Below, piece after piece: positions 45,620 through 59,296 of a stretch of 64,000 nt of DNA. Numbering within the stretch: the first letter of the stretch is position 1; every line of letters starts with the position of its first letter. The stretch is from Latrodectus hesperus (lineage: Eukaryota > Arthropoda > Arachnida > Araneae > Theridiidae). A program made the translations under genes and the position numbers. The stretch covers positions 38,029,113 through 38,093,112 of the forward strand of contig CM075853.1 of assembly GCA_037975125.1 (NCBI GenBank), read 5' to 3'. The notes under the pieces are model-generated. The model was not told the DNA's origin. It did not search any database and saw nothing but the letters and a program-made list of their open reading frames with translations.

Positions 45620-47039
45620 AATATGAAATACTATTTATCTTTATTTTCAAAATTGTGTTGAATATTTCCAATGAAGTAAGCAAAACTAAAATATTTGCAA
45701 TATTCCATTATTTAATATGGCTTATTTACCTACTCAAAAGTACGTGGGATCCTATATTTCATACTAAGAATCTGATTTATCCAATATTATTCGAAGCACA
45801 CAAAGCTCTACCGTTGATGTCTTTTCTTTTTGATTTTGGAACCAAATGTTACGAAGCTTCTATTTTTCCTAAGATTTTGAGCACACACTTTGCTTGGTGC
45901 TTCAGGCTTTTATTTGACAAAAAGGTGACTGTGTCTGGAGCCCAACCGCTCAACGCGAGCGCATCTCAGCAAACATATTAAGTTGAAACCGGACGAATTC
46001 GAGACACATTGTTTGGTTTAATCCTGGACTGACTTGATGCACTACCCTCATAATGAAATCCGTCTCGAGCTTTCCAGAGTCGCCAACGTCGTTTAACACA
46101 CTCTACCCAATTTACAGCTGTTAAAGGGAGAGTGAGGGGCTATTCAAATATTTATTTTCTGTTGCTCAGTAGGTGTCGCGAAATAACTTTTGTGGGTCAT
46201 GGTTTATTTATTGGCTTATAGACCCCAATACTTGGCCTGAAAATATGTTGTAGTCAAATATTTTTCTGTTCTCAATAAATGAGATCGTATATGTGAAACC
46301 CAATCATATATATAATAAAGAATTCTAAAAACTATATATATAATATATCAAATTTAAAATTATTATTAAGTCTTAAAAAAATCTGCAAATAGAGATACTT
46401 TGAATTTTCAGTGATAACTGAAATTTAAAGTAAAGTTTACATTTAAAAAGCTTCATAATGCTCTTAAATATTAAATTTCAAATTTAGTATTTCAGTGCAA
46501 TCTTTTAAAATTAATAATTGTGTAATAATATAAACTCATTTTAAATTAATCATTAAATAATATAAATTTATTTTTAAATTATTGCAAAATATTGATATTG
46601 CAATATTTTGTAAGGGAAATAATCTTTACTTTCCAAAAAAAATTAATGTAATCAAATATATTTAAAATAAAGTTTTATTTTCAAAAAAAAGTTAATTCAT
46701 TAAAATTCAAGTGTTAAGTGACAGATAATTAATAAAATTTATTTTGTCTCAGTCGTCTTTTTCGAAACAACCACTCATCTTGATTTTAAGTAATTGTTAA
46801 AAATTTATTGTAGTTTTAATTTTTCGGTCTAAAAGAGCGTGTGAGTTAAAGTTTTATGAACATGGTTTAAAATGATATACTAATGAATGATGTAATTACT
46901 TTTTAAAAAATAGATTATAAGAGTACATATACATATAACCTGTTTTTGTGTAATTTGAACCAAAATAATGAAAAAGAATTCAGTTGCTAAGTCAATATAT
47001 TGAATCAAAAGTCTTCGATTTTTTTTTTCATTAAAAAAC
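45620..47039. other. AT-rich with a small GC-richer patch
   Basis: The 131-codon plus ORF at 45586-45981 is mostly Ile/Phe/Leu-rich and not supported. A patch at about 45920-46140 (GAGCCCAACCGCTCAACGCG, GTCGCCAACGTCG) has island-like texture but no identity. Confidence 0.45.
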
Positions 47040-47300
47040 CCCTAGTTATATGAGTCGCTAGAATGTTGAACACGAAATAGAGTGCTACTATCGCCAGGCA
47101 ATAGGATACAGTCCATATCACAGTTGACAGGAAACTCTCCAATCGCAGTTTTCACCCCAGAATGTTTCGAATTTTGACACTCTGGAACCCTGACCCGGAA
47201 AGCCATCTACCACTGCTACCCTAGATAACGTCAGAATTCTGAAAGGCAAGGGTGTCTGAAATGGGACCCTCCAGACACCCCGAGAAATACCTAAATAATA
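47040..47300. other. GC-richer segment, unidentified
   Basis: Mixed-composition block with TATCGCCAGGCAATAGG, GGAACCCTGACCCGGAAAGCC and CCAGACACCCCGAG. Minus-strand GTAGATGGC near 47200 resembles the right half of a CTCF core. No ORF of note. Confidence 0.3.
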
Positions 47301-47919
47301 AAAAAAAGTAATGGGCGACTTCTACAAACTTCCTTTCTTTTTGGGGAACTGTAAATTTAGAAGAAATAACATCCTTTTTCTGTTCAAGATAAGGTTGCAA
47401 GTTCTCAAAGAAAATGCAACTCAAATGTTCACCTTATTGTTATCATACCAATTTAATTATTTATGTTTCATTTCTAAAGTCAAAATTGATTTTTGATATG
47501 ATAAAGAAAATATATTTAAGTTTTCACACAAAAATTCTGTTCAAAGTGTCGGAAAAACAAAATAAAACAAAGCTGTTTTTAGGTAAAATTTTTAAATTAT
47601 CGATGACGATATATTCAAAGTCATATTTAAAATGGATGAAAGAGCTGTGAATTTCAGTAAATACATGACTTCAAACCACACATTCACTCGATTGGAGAAT
47701 CTTATATCAAGATAAAATATATATAAACTTAATCTTTTTGTTTTTAATTTTCAAATTCCAATTAAAAACATGGTTTCTACACATTATTTAAGTTATGCTT
47801 TGAGTAAGAATGAAATAGAGGAAAATCGCAGCTTTAATTTATTTCATTGTATTTAAGTAATTAAGATCTATAACACACACAAAAGATACAAATCCAATTC
47901 TAATTGTAATTTTGTTATC

Positions 47920-48050
<131 letters not shown>

Positions 48051-48200
48051 AACTTGGGAACTAAACACTGGGGATTAAACTTATCATGTTAGGCTGACCA
48101 CCTAACTGGGACATATGCTTCGCACCCCAGGGCCCTCGGCCATGAAAACAGTTATGGGCACTAGTAGGCCTTGGTCCACATGGGCTGTCATGTCATGGAG
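48051..48200 (+). repeat. Unnamed dispersed repeat, copy 2
   Basis: A GC-richer insert between two TA tracts, with GCACCCCAGGGCCCTCGGCC and AGTAGGCCTTGGTCCACATG. The latter word matches the minus strand at 40345-40390. The element appears to be bordered by microsatellite on both sides. Confidence 0.55.
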
Positions 48201-48202
48201 TT

Positions 48203-48203
48203 T

Positions 48204-48277
<74 letters not shown>
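48203..48277. repeat. (TA)n microsatellite
   Basis: About 75 bases of TA with one early ATAATA interruption. Confidence 0.97.
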
Positions 48278-49719
<1,442 letters not shown>

Positions 49720-50230
49720 ACGCTAAGGCGACGAAAACTCGCCAAGTCTATGAGCATTTCTGCCAAAACCAATTTTTATTCCGGGCAGAGAAAATCCCTT
49801 TCACCCCACAACAACTCCGTGATGCTGAAGGAGCTCAATGAAAAGAGTGAAAATGGGAAAAGGGAGAATGACTAGAAAAGAAAAAGGAAAAGTAACAGAA
49901 GGAAGAGGGAAACAGTAACTGGTTGCAAGCACATACTTCGGCCACCAGATGGCGTTTTGACCATCGAAGTAACGTGAAGCCCCTGGTCCAATTAGCCACC
50001 CCCTCTGTCCCTTTCCCCAATCTTTAACCCCCGGAGGAAGTGCGCCCACTTAACGAGAGGCGCTTCTATGAAGCGGCTAATGCAATTTGAGTGATCCCAG
50101 CTTCGGCTTTCTAGAAGAATTTTTCCCTTTTACTTGAGGATGCGAAGTGGTCACGAAAGAGTTTGGCGAGACTTGTCATACATTTGGCGATATTTTATTT
50201 TGCAAAGAAACTCAAGTTACACGAAACATT
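49720..50230. promoter_or_regulatory. GC-richer island with CTCF-like core
   Basis: A half-kilobase block sharply GC-richer than its flanks. It holds a G/A-rich tract at 49835-49915, the CTCF-like word at 49942-49954, C-runs at 49999-50035 and GAGAGGCGC near 50055. Overlapping minus ORFs at 49801-50049 have no motifs. It may act as a boundary or enhancer; this is inferred. Confidence 0.42.
49942..49954 (+). promoter_or_regulatory. CTCF-like binding core
   Basis: CCACCAGATGGCG fits the CTCF core CCASYAGRKGGCR at every position shown. The core is well conserved among bilaterian CTCF proteins. One such 13-mer is expected rarely by chance, but in 64 kb a single hit is not proof. Confidence 0.45.
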
Positions 50231-50942
50231 TGCCCTAACTGCAGGTCCTAAAGTCATAAAACTATTTTTAAAAAATTTCAGTTCTAAAAAGTAGAAAGCA
50301 TATACGATGTTATAAGATCCGAATATTTTAATATTGACTAATTCTAGAGTAAATTGATAATCAATACTACTTTATTCCTTATTTCATTGAATAAAAATCT
50401 GATTTATTTGTATGGAAATAGCCATTATGATTTAAAAGTACTTGTAAAATCTTATTTTTATCAATATATCAAATAATCAATTATTAACCGATGTTTCTTT
50501 TAATTTAAAAGTTCCACACACAGCCCATACACTTCCTAACGTTGAATTAGAATGCAATGAAATCATAAGACATTTAATTCTCTGTACTTAATGTAAAAAT
50601 CTTCTAAAAGTGTTTTTTGTAAATGTGAAATTTTATTGAGGTATCTTTTATTATTTGCAAAATAATCATATCTAAAATGTCTTTGACACAATTGCTAGCA
50701 TTTCCTCCGAGTTGAAGAATTTGTGTATATATATATATATATATGTTTATGTCACATGGTTAAAAGTAAATTTCTTCAAAACACAAATCAAGTATTTAAG
50801 CACGCAAGAAGAAACAAATGAATTAAAATAAGAAAGGAAGTACTCAGAAATTGATTATGATACTTCACATTTCTCTTGTTCTTTTACTGGTGTTCTATAA
50901 AGTTTAATTATTACGTTAACCAGCCTATCTGTAAACCTTAGG
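50231..50942. other. AT-rich with short (TA)n at about 50725-50744
   Basis: No gene recognised. Confidence 0.6.
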
Positions 50943-51680
50943 CGATACGCTACGGTCTTCTAGACAGAAGGTTTGGCCATTATCCACTGTTTGCGACTAA
51001 ATATGAGGAAGGGCTACCACGGTAAGCGAATTCTCATTTTTAGTGGCAGTCAAACCGCTTTAAAAGCGCCCAGTTTTTTCGAAATCAAATCTAAAATGAT
51101 TTTGGAATCTAGAAACGTTCTTACAGAACTGGCAACTAGAAATAAGGTGATCCTTGTATGGGTGCCAGGGCACAAAGGTATCGAAGGTAATGAAAGGACT
51201 AATGAACTTGTTAAACAAGGATCGTCTTTTGCTCCCATTGGTGCAGAACCTTTTGTGGGATCAATTTGAAGACCGCAAAAACCAATGTTCTTAGATGGGA
51301 AAAACGGAAGATGTATGAAGCTTGGCTCAACACTCCTGGTCAAACCCACCCTAAAAGTATGATCTGTGGATCATCAGCAAGGAAATTTTAAGATGCTCTA
51401 GGCAGAAGATATGTTTAATAGTAGGCGTCATAACTGGGCACTACTATTTCAGAAAACACCTCCATAAAATGGGACTGTTTCAGCAAGACCCTATCTGCAG
51501 GAAATGTCATACGCAAGAGGAAACGCCCAAGCATATCATTTACGAATGAGAGGCTCTTGCCCTCCCTAGATGAACTTCTTTAGGCATCATCCATACTAGA
51601 GAGTTACACCTAGACACCATTAAAGGGTTATCGGACTTTATTAATGAAGTGGGTGACCTGAGCAACTGGAACTAGGAAAC
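50943..51680 (+). pseudogene. Non-LTR retrotransposon RNase H and C-terminal relic
   Basis: The plus strand at 50973-51269 reads GKRILIFSGSQTALKA, then RNKVILVWVPGHKGIEGNER and TNELVKQGSS. This is the C-terminal half of an RNase H domain, with the SDSQ site degraded to SGSQ and the WVPGHxGIxGNExxxELA block kept. Further on, in shifting frames, come WEKRKMYEAW, GHYYFRKHLHKMGLFQQDPI and CRKCHTQEETPKHIIYE, the Cys-His tail (C-x2-C-x-H-x-E type) of arthropod I/Jockey-like ORF2 proteins. Several stops interrupt it. RT and endonuclease are absent, so it is a 5'-truncated dead copy. Confidence 0.8.
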
Positions 51681-51828
51681 ATTGGGTTTGGAGTTAATAG
51701 TACAAAATGCTGATAAAAGCAGAGGTGCCCAATGACATACAAGCCTAACTCTAAGAAGAAGAACTATTATGTTAATTCTATACACTATAACTTGTCTGTT
51801 TTATATTTTCATTCTTGAGGCAGTGGTG

Positions 51829-52040
51829 GGCTGGTTGACTATGGCGTGTGTTCCTGCTATCAGATGGTACTGATTTCAAATCCCAACCCAAATGAAGATC
51901 CGTCGTATTTGCTAATGGTGGTTGAGGTATTTTATATAGTCATGGTCACAATTTCCTCCATGTGAAATGATACCTCTGGGAGTTACAGGATAAGTCTGGG
52001 GGTCCTCTGTTTGGTCCCTGTCCTAAATTTCAGCAAGTAA
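51829..52040 (+). repeat. SINE-like element, family B, copy 2
   Basis: The head GTGGGCTGGTTGACTATGGC then CAGATGG...GATTTCAAATCCCAACCC looks like a degraded tRNA head with B-box. The body GATCCGTCGTATTTGCTAATGG and GATACCTCTGGGAGTTACAG and the tail GGTCCTCTGTTTGGTCCCTG match the minus strand of 20868-21165. Target-site duplications were not identified. Confidence 0.65.
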
Positions 52041-53160
52041 ATAATAAAATAATCACCAATATTTTGAAATCAAAAAATAAATAATCACTAATATTTGGAT
52101 GATTGGATGATATAATGAATCGCACTGTGATGAAAAGCAGACCAATTTAAAAAGTCTAAATAATTAGAGTTCAAAGTTGAGTATTTAAGTTATAAAAACA
52201 AATTTAATATATATAAATCCATAAAAAAATTATAACTTTGTCATTTAAGAGTCTATTACGAAGGGGTGTAATAAGTATGCTGGAGCTTCTCTATCCTGTC
52301 GTGACTGCAGTGTCACCATACGAAACTAAATCTCAAGGGTTAAAAAATTCAATGTAAGAAGACTGTTAATGAGAACCTGCTATTTAAAATCCACTTACTT
52401 CAGTGAACAGAAGGGCCTCTTTAACATGGCACATATATTATAGGGTCTCAAATATAGATCAATGGTTGGACCGTTTCATTTTCCCTGACAAATCTCAGTT
52501 CCGCCAAACCATTCATTAATTGACCATGATTTTTTCCTAAAGTAAACTATAAGAACTCTCTATATCTCCTCACTTATGCTTTAGAAATTGTTCATTACCA
52601 TATGAAAACCTGATGCCTGATTAGACTTGATAATGTAATCAGGAATCAGATTTTGAATGGTTACATATCCTTCCACATTTTAAAAGAGGCACTGCGATTA
52701 CTTTTAGGTATAGGCATGACATCGCATGTTCAAAATTTTAAGCGAAAGGTTAGACCTAATTTACTTTAAATGGCCGACAAAGTGCGGTATTATCGACAAG
52801 TTCTATTACACCTCATGTTTCTCTGAGTGCTGGAAACTGAAAATATACACCGAAAGGATTAGCAGCTCTTTATATTCAATTGCATAGAACATCTGGAATA
52901 TTCTGAGGAAGACAATTGCAACATCGTAATTTCTCAGGAACCTTCCAGAACCCTCGAATAACCAAACTTTTTTTAAAAAATCAAGCTAATCTTTTAATTT
53001 ATATATCTGGCTTACTCTATGCAATTTTTGGGGATTTGGAATTTGATTTTGACTACTAGAGAAATTTAATATTTTATTTTGGCAAATGGAAATTTAATAT
53101 TTTGTTTTAGTAGTAATATTTAATAATAATATTAGGTATATTGGTAGTAATATTAGGTAC
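52041..53160. other. Mixed-composition spacer, probably old repeats
   Basis: More even composition than typical spacer between 52255 and 52960, as decayed mobile DNA often has, but no coding motif or clear ends. A weak pair, GGGGTGTAATAAG near 52264 and CTATTACACCTC near 52804, could be remnants of inverted termini. Confidence 0.35.
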
Positions 53161-53204
53161 CCAAGCCAAAATATCAAGTTTATAAACTTGATACTTTGGC
53201 TTGG
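53161..53204. repeat. 20-bp fold-back, one mismatch, 4-nt loop
   Basis: Arm 53161-53180 (CCAAGCCAAAATATCAAGTT) and arm 53185-53204 are complementary but for one position, around TATA. Confidence 0.95.
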
Positions 53205-53273
53205 CAATTGTGAATTCATTTAATGTGGCTTCAGGATGTAATGGCCTCACTGGGACCTAAGTTTGGAACCACT

Positions 53274-53327
53274 GCAGAAAAGCCATACTTGATGCCAATG
53301 TGGTGGCATCAAGTATAGCTTTTCTGC
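53274..53327. repeat. 24-bp fold-back, one mismatch, 6-nt loop
   Basis: Arm 53274-53297 (GCAGAAAAGCCATACTTGAT...) and arm 53304-53327 are complementary but for one position. It lies only 70 bases from the previous fold-back and is unrelated in sequence. Confidence 0.95.
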
Positions 53328-53602
53328 AATCCCCTGAAGAAACTGCTCATATTGGTACTTCTATTTATATCTTTTGATTTATAATGTGTTTCCATTTTTC
53401 TTTTATTCATTGTCTTTTTTAATTTTGAATTATTGATGAGTTACGTGCTCCACCTGTTTACTGTATGTAAATGATCTTGGCTTTTCACTTTATTGCTCTT
53501 CTTTTATTTCTTCAATTTCAAAAAAAAATTTCGATTACTTACATTTTGGTAATTCTATTTAAGCTGATTCGAACTGAATCTATAATCTGCTAAATGTATA
53601 AT

Positions 53603-53717
<115 letters not shown>

Positions 53718-54229
53718 ATGGCCAAAAATATATTTTTTTTTATTTTCTTACTATGTATATTTAATATCTGCATAGCATAATCTTTTTGGAAATTTAAGGT
53801 TACTTATATATGTTTATAAAAACTTTTCGTTACAGTTAAATACAATTAGCATTATTGGAAAAAAAAAACTTTTCTGACAGATTTTTTACTACTAAAAGAT
53901 AATGTAAGAAGCATTATTTTTGGTAATGTGAAGCATTACAAGAAAGTCAATTACTGTTCATTTTATTGTATACCAATATTGAACTCTTTTATATAAATTA
54001 TCTGTTTAGAGGTAAATAAATTTTAAATTTACAATAAATATATTGATTTCTTTTAAGCAAGTGACACAGTACCTTGTTTTTCTGTGTTTCTAATTTATGA
54101 GTACCCCTGGATAATTTAAATTTCATTATCTTCATCCTAATTGGCCAGACAGACCAGTGTGAACCAACGTCTTCCTCTAAAGATTTATCCATGACGACTT
54201 CTGAAAAATCTTTGACCACAAATTCATCT

Positions 54230-54610
54230 CATTAGTTGTAAGAAAATCTGACTCCACTGAGTCAGTCCATCTTCGCGGTCTTCTTCGCTTTCTTGTTCCA
54301 GTAGGTCTAAAGTGCAGAACTTTTTTATACTGTTGCGATTATGCATTCGAAGCGCATAAGCCATCCAGTTTTCATTCTATATAGTTTTATACATTTAACA
54401 GCATCAAGTTGCTTTAATATCCTATATAATTCTAAGTTAAATGTCCTTCTCCAAGTATTGTTCTCCTCTACACCAAAAAGAATAATCTCCAAAATCTTTT
54501 CAAATACACATCAGTATTTTCCCCCAATTTAGTCATAGTTTAGGTGTCAGAAGCATTTGTCACAAAACAGGCCTCATAAGAGTTTTGTAAACTTTATATT
54601 TCTAGAAAGA
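54230..54610 (-). pseudogene. Non-LTR retrotransposon RT C-terminal relic
   Basis: On the minus strand, broken frames read YKVYKTLMRPVL, then GEQYLEKDI near an ERKxLR-like position, ENWMAYALRMHNRNSIKKF and CTLDLLEQESEEDREDGLTQ. The order MRPVL, WxxYALRM, LD-LxxRSxxDRxDxLTQ follows the post-RT region of the same kind of element as at 40811-41373. Multiple stops. Assignment rests on motif order only. Confidence 0.5.
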
Positions 54611-55416
54611 AACCTAGATTTAAAGAATCTTCTTGGGCTAAAAAAGGTCCAATTTGCCCAAAACAATCGGTTTTTTATTTCAGGAGATATTTTGTTCTCG
54701 TTAGTTGAGTTATTAAACTGAACTTAAGTAAGTAAAACACATTTTGCTTATGAATATAAAATTATAGAAAAGTTTTTTTAATAATATTTCTTAACATCGC
54801 TTATTTAACTAAAGAAAAAATGAACCTTGATTACATTATTAAAGAATCTCCCTTTTTGAGGATCAAGTAAATTATAGGTGCGTGAGAAAGTATAATTAAA
54901 ATTGTTTTCTTTTTTTAATCCAAAGTAAAAATAGGTGATAGACCTAAAAAGCGGATCTATTTTTGCACATTAAATTTAAATTTTAGTGCTAAGAATTACA
55001 TCAACAACTTAAAATGATAGTAAATTAATAGATTATTATTATTTTTTAAAGCTATACATTAAATTGTTTACCAAACCTCTCTGTTATGAAAGCAACAATA
55101 AAATCGTTTTATTTTTTGAAAAGATGCTTTTAGAAAGATAAATGACGCTCAGAGGATTAAAAATTCCAAATTTTTGTGTAACAATTTTCTTATAAAAGTT
55201 TAGCATAAAAGCAGGGAGAATCTGAAATACTTAAAAATTTTTATTTGTATAATTTACTCTTTTTATATGTTTGTCTTTATTTCTTTTTGCATATATTTTA
55301 ATTTTTCTTAAATGAATAAATATTCTAGCTAATTTTATTTTAAAAATGTGCATCTCCAAGCTTTGAACTACAAGTTAAGCTTTCTTTCATTTGATATTAT
55401 ATATATTAATTATAAA

Positions 55417-55419
<3 letters not shown>
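54611..55419. other. AT-rich, nothing recognised
   Basis: No gene or repeat seen. Confidence 0.6.
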
Positions 55420-55514
<95 letters not shown>

Positions 55515-55536
55515 ATTATTATTATTATTATTATTA
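55420..55536. repeat. (TA)n with terminal (TTA)n
   Basis: TA run with one ATG interruption near 55472, followed by TTA trinucleotides to 55536. Confidence 0.97.
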
Positions 55537-55885
55537 AACAAGGTCTCTTTGGACAATTTTTTCAGGTTTAACCTTCATAAAATCTAGGTAGACTACATTT
55601 TTGAAGTCTTCAAAAATTATTTATAAGGAATATCTTCATTATTCTTCTTGAATAATAATAGTCATATAATCATATATATTTCAGAAAAATCAACGCCCAT
55701 ATGTAATCCTTCACTTTATTCTTCAAAGTCCCAACTAAAAAATAATAATTAACTTTAAACAGCAAAAAACGAATTTCATTATTTTTGCCTCCGAAAATAG
55801 TCTTTTTCATTTTCAATCCGTGGATATTTGCGTGGGCTAAATATAAAAAAGTTACGTTTTTGCAATCGTTGCTAAGGGATGGAAA
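55537..55885. other. AT-rich, nothing recognised
   Basis: No gene or repeat seen. Confidence 0.6.
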
Positions 55886-57720
55886 CATTCGTTAATTATT
55901 TTCAGCACTTCGCAGGAGTGTGAGTGGCGAGTGCGCGTTAAGACATTTTTCATTAATTTATTGCTCCCCCGCCCCCACTTCTTTTCCGGGGTTGGGCACA
56001 GGAACGGCCGACAGAGTAATTAGGTTTACTTCGCCTGTATCCCCGGCAATTCTCCAGCAAAGAAACATATCCGCAAGAGTGAGGGGCTTGAGTGATTTCA
56101 TCCAAATAATTGCAATAATTGCATTCCTGTGAAGAAAAAATGTCACTCCGCCACCCCTGCGCCCTTCAGCCCATCTCATTCATGGAAGGGACATTCCGCT
56201 GGGGAACTTTTTCGGACACCAAAAGGCAACTAGCCTATATCTCTCTTTCTCGCTCTAATTTAAATAACGTCGTAACTTTTAAATCAAGACTCTTCGCAAT
56301 TAACAACGAAGGACGGGAATTCCGCAAATTAAAAGGAGAAAAGGTACGCGCAACTCGGAGAGGGGGTGAAAAAAATGCTTAATTTACACGTCGGACATGC
56401 CGGGCATGCGCTGTCAGCCATGGAATGTTGGAAGGGGTTAGGAAAAGTGGATGAGGGAGGTCAGATGATTACGCACCCCCTCACTCGCCTGACGTGGAGC
56501 CGGAAACGAGTTGAGGGAGGGGGCGAGCAAAAAATTAACGCATACCTTCTTCAAGGCTGGGTCCGCTAATTAAAATTTTATTTACACGTGACATTTTCAC
56601 ATTTCAATTAATTTTCCCTGCTGCCCCCTGCTTCTACAGAGAAATTAATTAAATCTGTGAAATTACGCGGGAAGGGGAGTGTGGAGAGGTTAAAAGGAAA
56701 AATACATATATTTTCTATATATAAATATAAAAGCACTGTTTTCCATAAAAAGAGAGTCAACAGGAGAAAAAATAACTTAATTTTTTCCCTCCTCTTAAAA
56801 CCCTTTTCCTTCTCTTAATACGCAAGCGAGTAAAACTAACATTGGTTCATTAAAAATCATTTAGCGTAATTACCAAGCGAAAGCTGTAGGTTTTGTTGAT
56901 GTCCGTTAAAAAGTTGGGAAGGGGGGAGGGAAGAATTGCGCCAAACGGCGCGTAAAAGCTCATTGTTAGTGCGCTTTTTGGCAACGGCTATGGCGTACTC
57001 CATCCGCAGCAAGAGAGAAAGAAAGCCAACAAAAACATAATTCTAATTCCCTTTCTCAAAAATTGGCCTCTACAGAAACACAACTCGAAAATCAGGAGGA
57101 GAAAGAGTTTGAAAGAAAGAATGGCATGGGGGAAAGTAGCGGAGGGGTGGCCGCGTAATTTCAATAAATTTTTAATTAGCAATTACAAAGTAGAATGGGT
57201 TTTGCATGTTGATTTTTAATTAAAAACGCGAAGGTATTTTACAAAACCGGGAGTATTTTAGTTTTGACTCGGTGAACTAAAGCGTGCTTACCCCTTCCCT
57301 TCCTTCAATAAACTGTTTATTCGTAGTAGTTTTGGAATTTAAAAGATTCTCTTCCCCTAAAAAAGTAATGGATCCAAATGAACAGCTTAATTTTTAATTA
57401 GTATTCGTTGTTTTTATTGTTTGTGTTTCCCGAGACTTTTTTTTTTTCCTTTTTCCTTCAGTCTGAATTCTAAATCCTCCCAATCAGTCTTTGTGATTTT
57501 TACGATATAGGCGAAATGAGGGAGGCGATTATTTTTTTCCTATCAAACTCATTAAATCTCTTGCTACTTCACTTGATGACGTCAAATATTTGTGCAGACC
57601 GATGCAAATGGATTGAGACCCTTGGTATGCAGCGAACAACTAAACTCTACTTACTCTGGGTTTAAAAAAAAAGCCATGTTTATCTAACGGCTCATAATTC
57701 TAATGAGTCTCCCACTTTGA
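55886..57720. promoter_or_regulatory. Large GC-richer non-coding block rich in ATTA cores
   Basis: The longest island, about 1.8 kb. It alternates CG-containing segments (TCGCCTGTATCCCCGGCAA, GGACATGCCGGGCATGCG, CGCCAAACGGCGCG-like) with conserved-looking homeodomain cores (AATTAATT, TTTTTAATTAGCAATTA, GAGTAATTAGG). Reading frames up to 87 codons occur on both strands with no motif or matching splice sites. This texture is typical of clustered developmental enhancers. Whether they serve LMO or a gene beyond the window cannot be told. Confidence 0.42.
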
Positions 57721-59296
57721 CTGTGGATGTTGCGAAATCAAGCGTTTTAACTTCAGAGAATTTCATTTATTAGTCACGAATTCCGATAAACTCTATTCGA
57801 TGAAGAATTCTTTTCGTTCGGAAAGAAAAAAAAAAAGAAATAACATTTTCTAGATTATTTTAAATAATGAAGGATTTACTTTTTCTTGTGCTTTCATAGC
57901 TTAATGAAAATATCTAGCGAGGAGAGGAAAAATACCGAGGTCTTAATTCCATGAAGTTATTTTTTAACCAGTAAATAATTTATACTCAATCATCATCATT
58001 TAATAAACAACATTAACAATGCATTTTTTCTTACTCAAATTTTGTGAAGTATACTTAATACTTCGGTAGAATGTCTACTCAGATATTAAGTAAATAACGT
58101 CTTAATGTAGTTTTTCATTTTAAATGAATTCCGAAAGCTGCTCATATCTAATTTAAAATCTATTTTAATGACTTAGTGTGATTTGTATTCATATCTCATC
58201 AAAGTAACGGCAAAGTTTATGCTATTATATATATTATAGATATATAAAAATAAAATTAACTTAAAATTTCCAACTAATTTGATGAAATTTTTCAAAAGTT
58301 TCTATTGAGAATAATGTCGATCATCTAACACAATCAATGAAGATTTACAACTCCATGTCGAATCTCCAACATACAGTTCAACAGAAATACTATCGAATTG
58401 AATAATTTAATCTCAAACATAGAATACTATTTTACATTCTATTCATCAAACTATTACGAAAGAAGCTGAAATTTTTCAATGTGTGTAGATATGTAGACAA
58501 AAATTCTTAGTGGGATTATTATTAAACTTTAAAATGCTTGTGTGTGTTGACAGAGATTGTATGAAGCAAATGCATATTTTGTCTTAGCAAAAGCTTAGGC
58601 TTTCTATAACAAAGAACTTCGGATTTAAATTTCCTTTTGTATACATTTTTCATTAGTAAAACTGCAAAAATTCTCGAACATTTTTGTACGCACTATTCTG
58701 ATTATAGAATTTAAATAAAACCTAAATAAATACAAGCATAATATAAAAATATATGCCCTTACGCTATTTATTTATATGACACGATATCCTATATATCCTA
58801 AGAAAATTTTATTATTAATATTTACCCTTGCCTTACACTTATAACAACTTACATGTACTATAAATCAATGTTTATTGATTTTATGTATACAGGAACTTAT
58901 GAACACCCCAAACTTTACTACACATATTCTTATTTTACAAGCCTAAAGTTTTTTTTTAATGAATCTACAAATGTGAAAATTTTTTATAACCTACTTCGTT
59001 AAAAAAAATTTCAAATAATTTTTTTCAACTGTTCATACGCATATGTAATTTATTGACATAGAAGTGAAAGTTATCTTTCGTAAAGATATTAAAAACCTCT
59101 TTATGGCTTTTTTGGCAAGAAAAACAATATACTATTTAATTGAATTGTATCTGAATTTGCCAGTTGTCAATGATGATTAGATTCAACAAAAAGGAATATT
59201 TACTTATGAAAGTATGTTAAGAAATTATTAAATATATATATATATTAAAATAATAAATTAAAATTTAAACTATTTGAGTTAATATTATTATAAATA
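57721..59296. other. AT-rich, nothing recognised
   Basis: No gene or repeat recognised. The TA target of the Tc1 element ends it. Confidence 0.6.

Noticed and set aside
45586..45981. 131-codon plus ORF, the longest outside the LMO exons and transposon pieces
   Set aside because: Its first two thirds are Ile/Phe/Lys/Leu-rich like spacer, with no domain, splice context or homologue that I recognise.
52255..52820. Possible DNA transposon bounded by GGGGTGTAATAAG and CTATTACACCTC
   Set aside because: The inverted match is short, there is no target duplication and no transposase motif.
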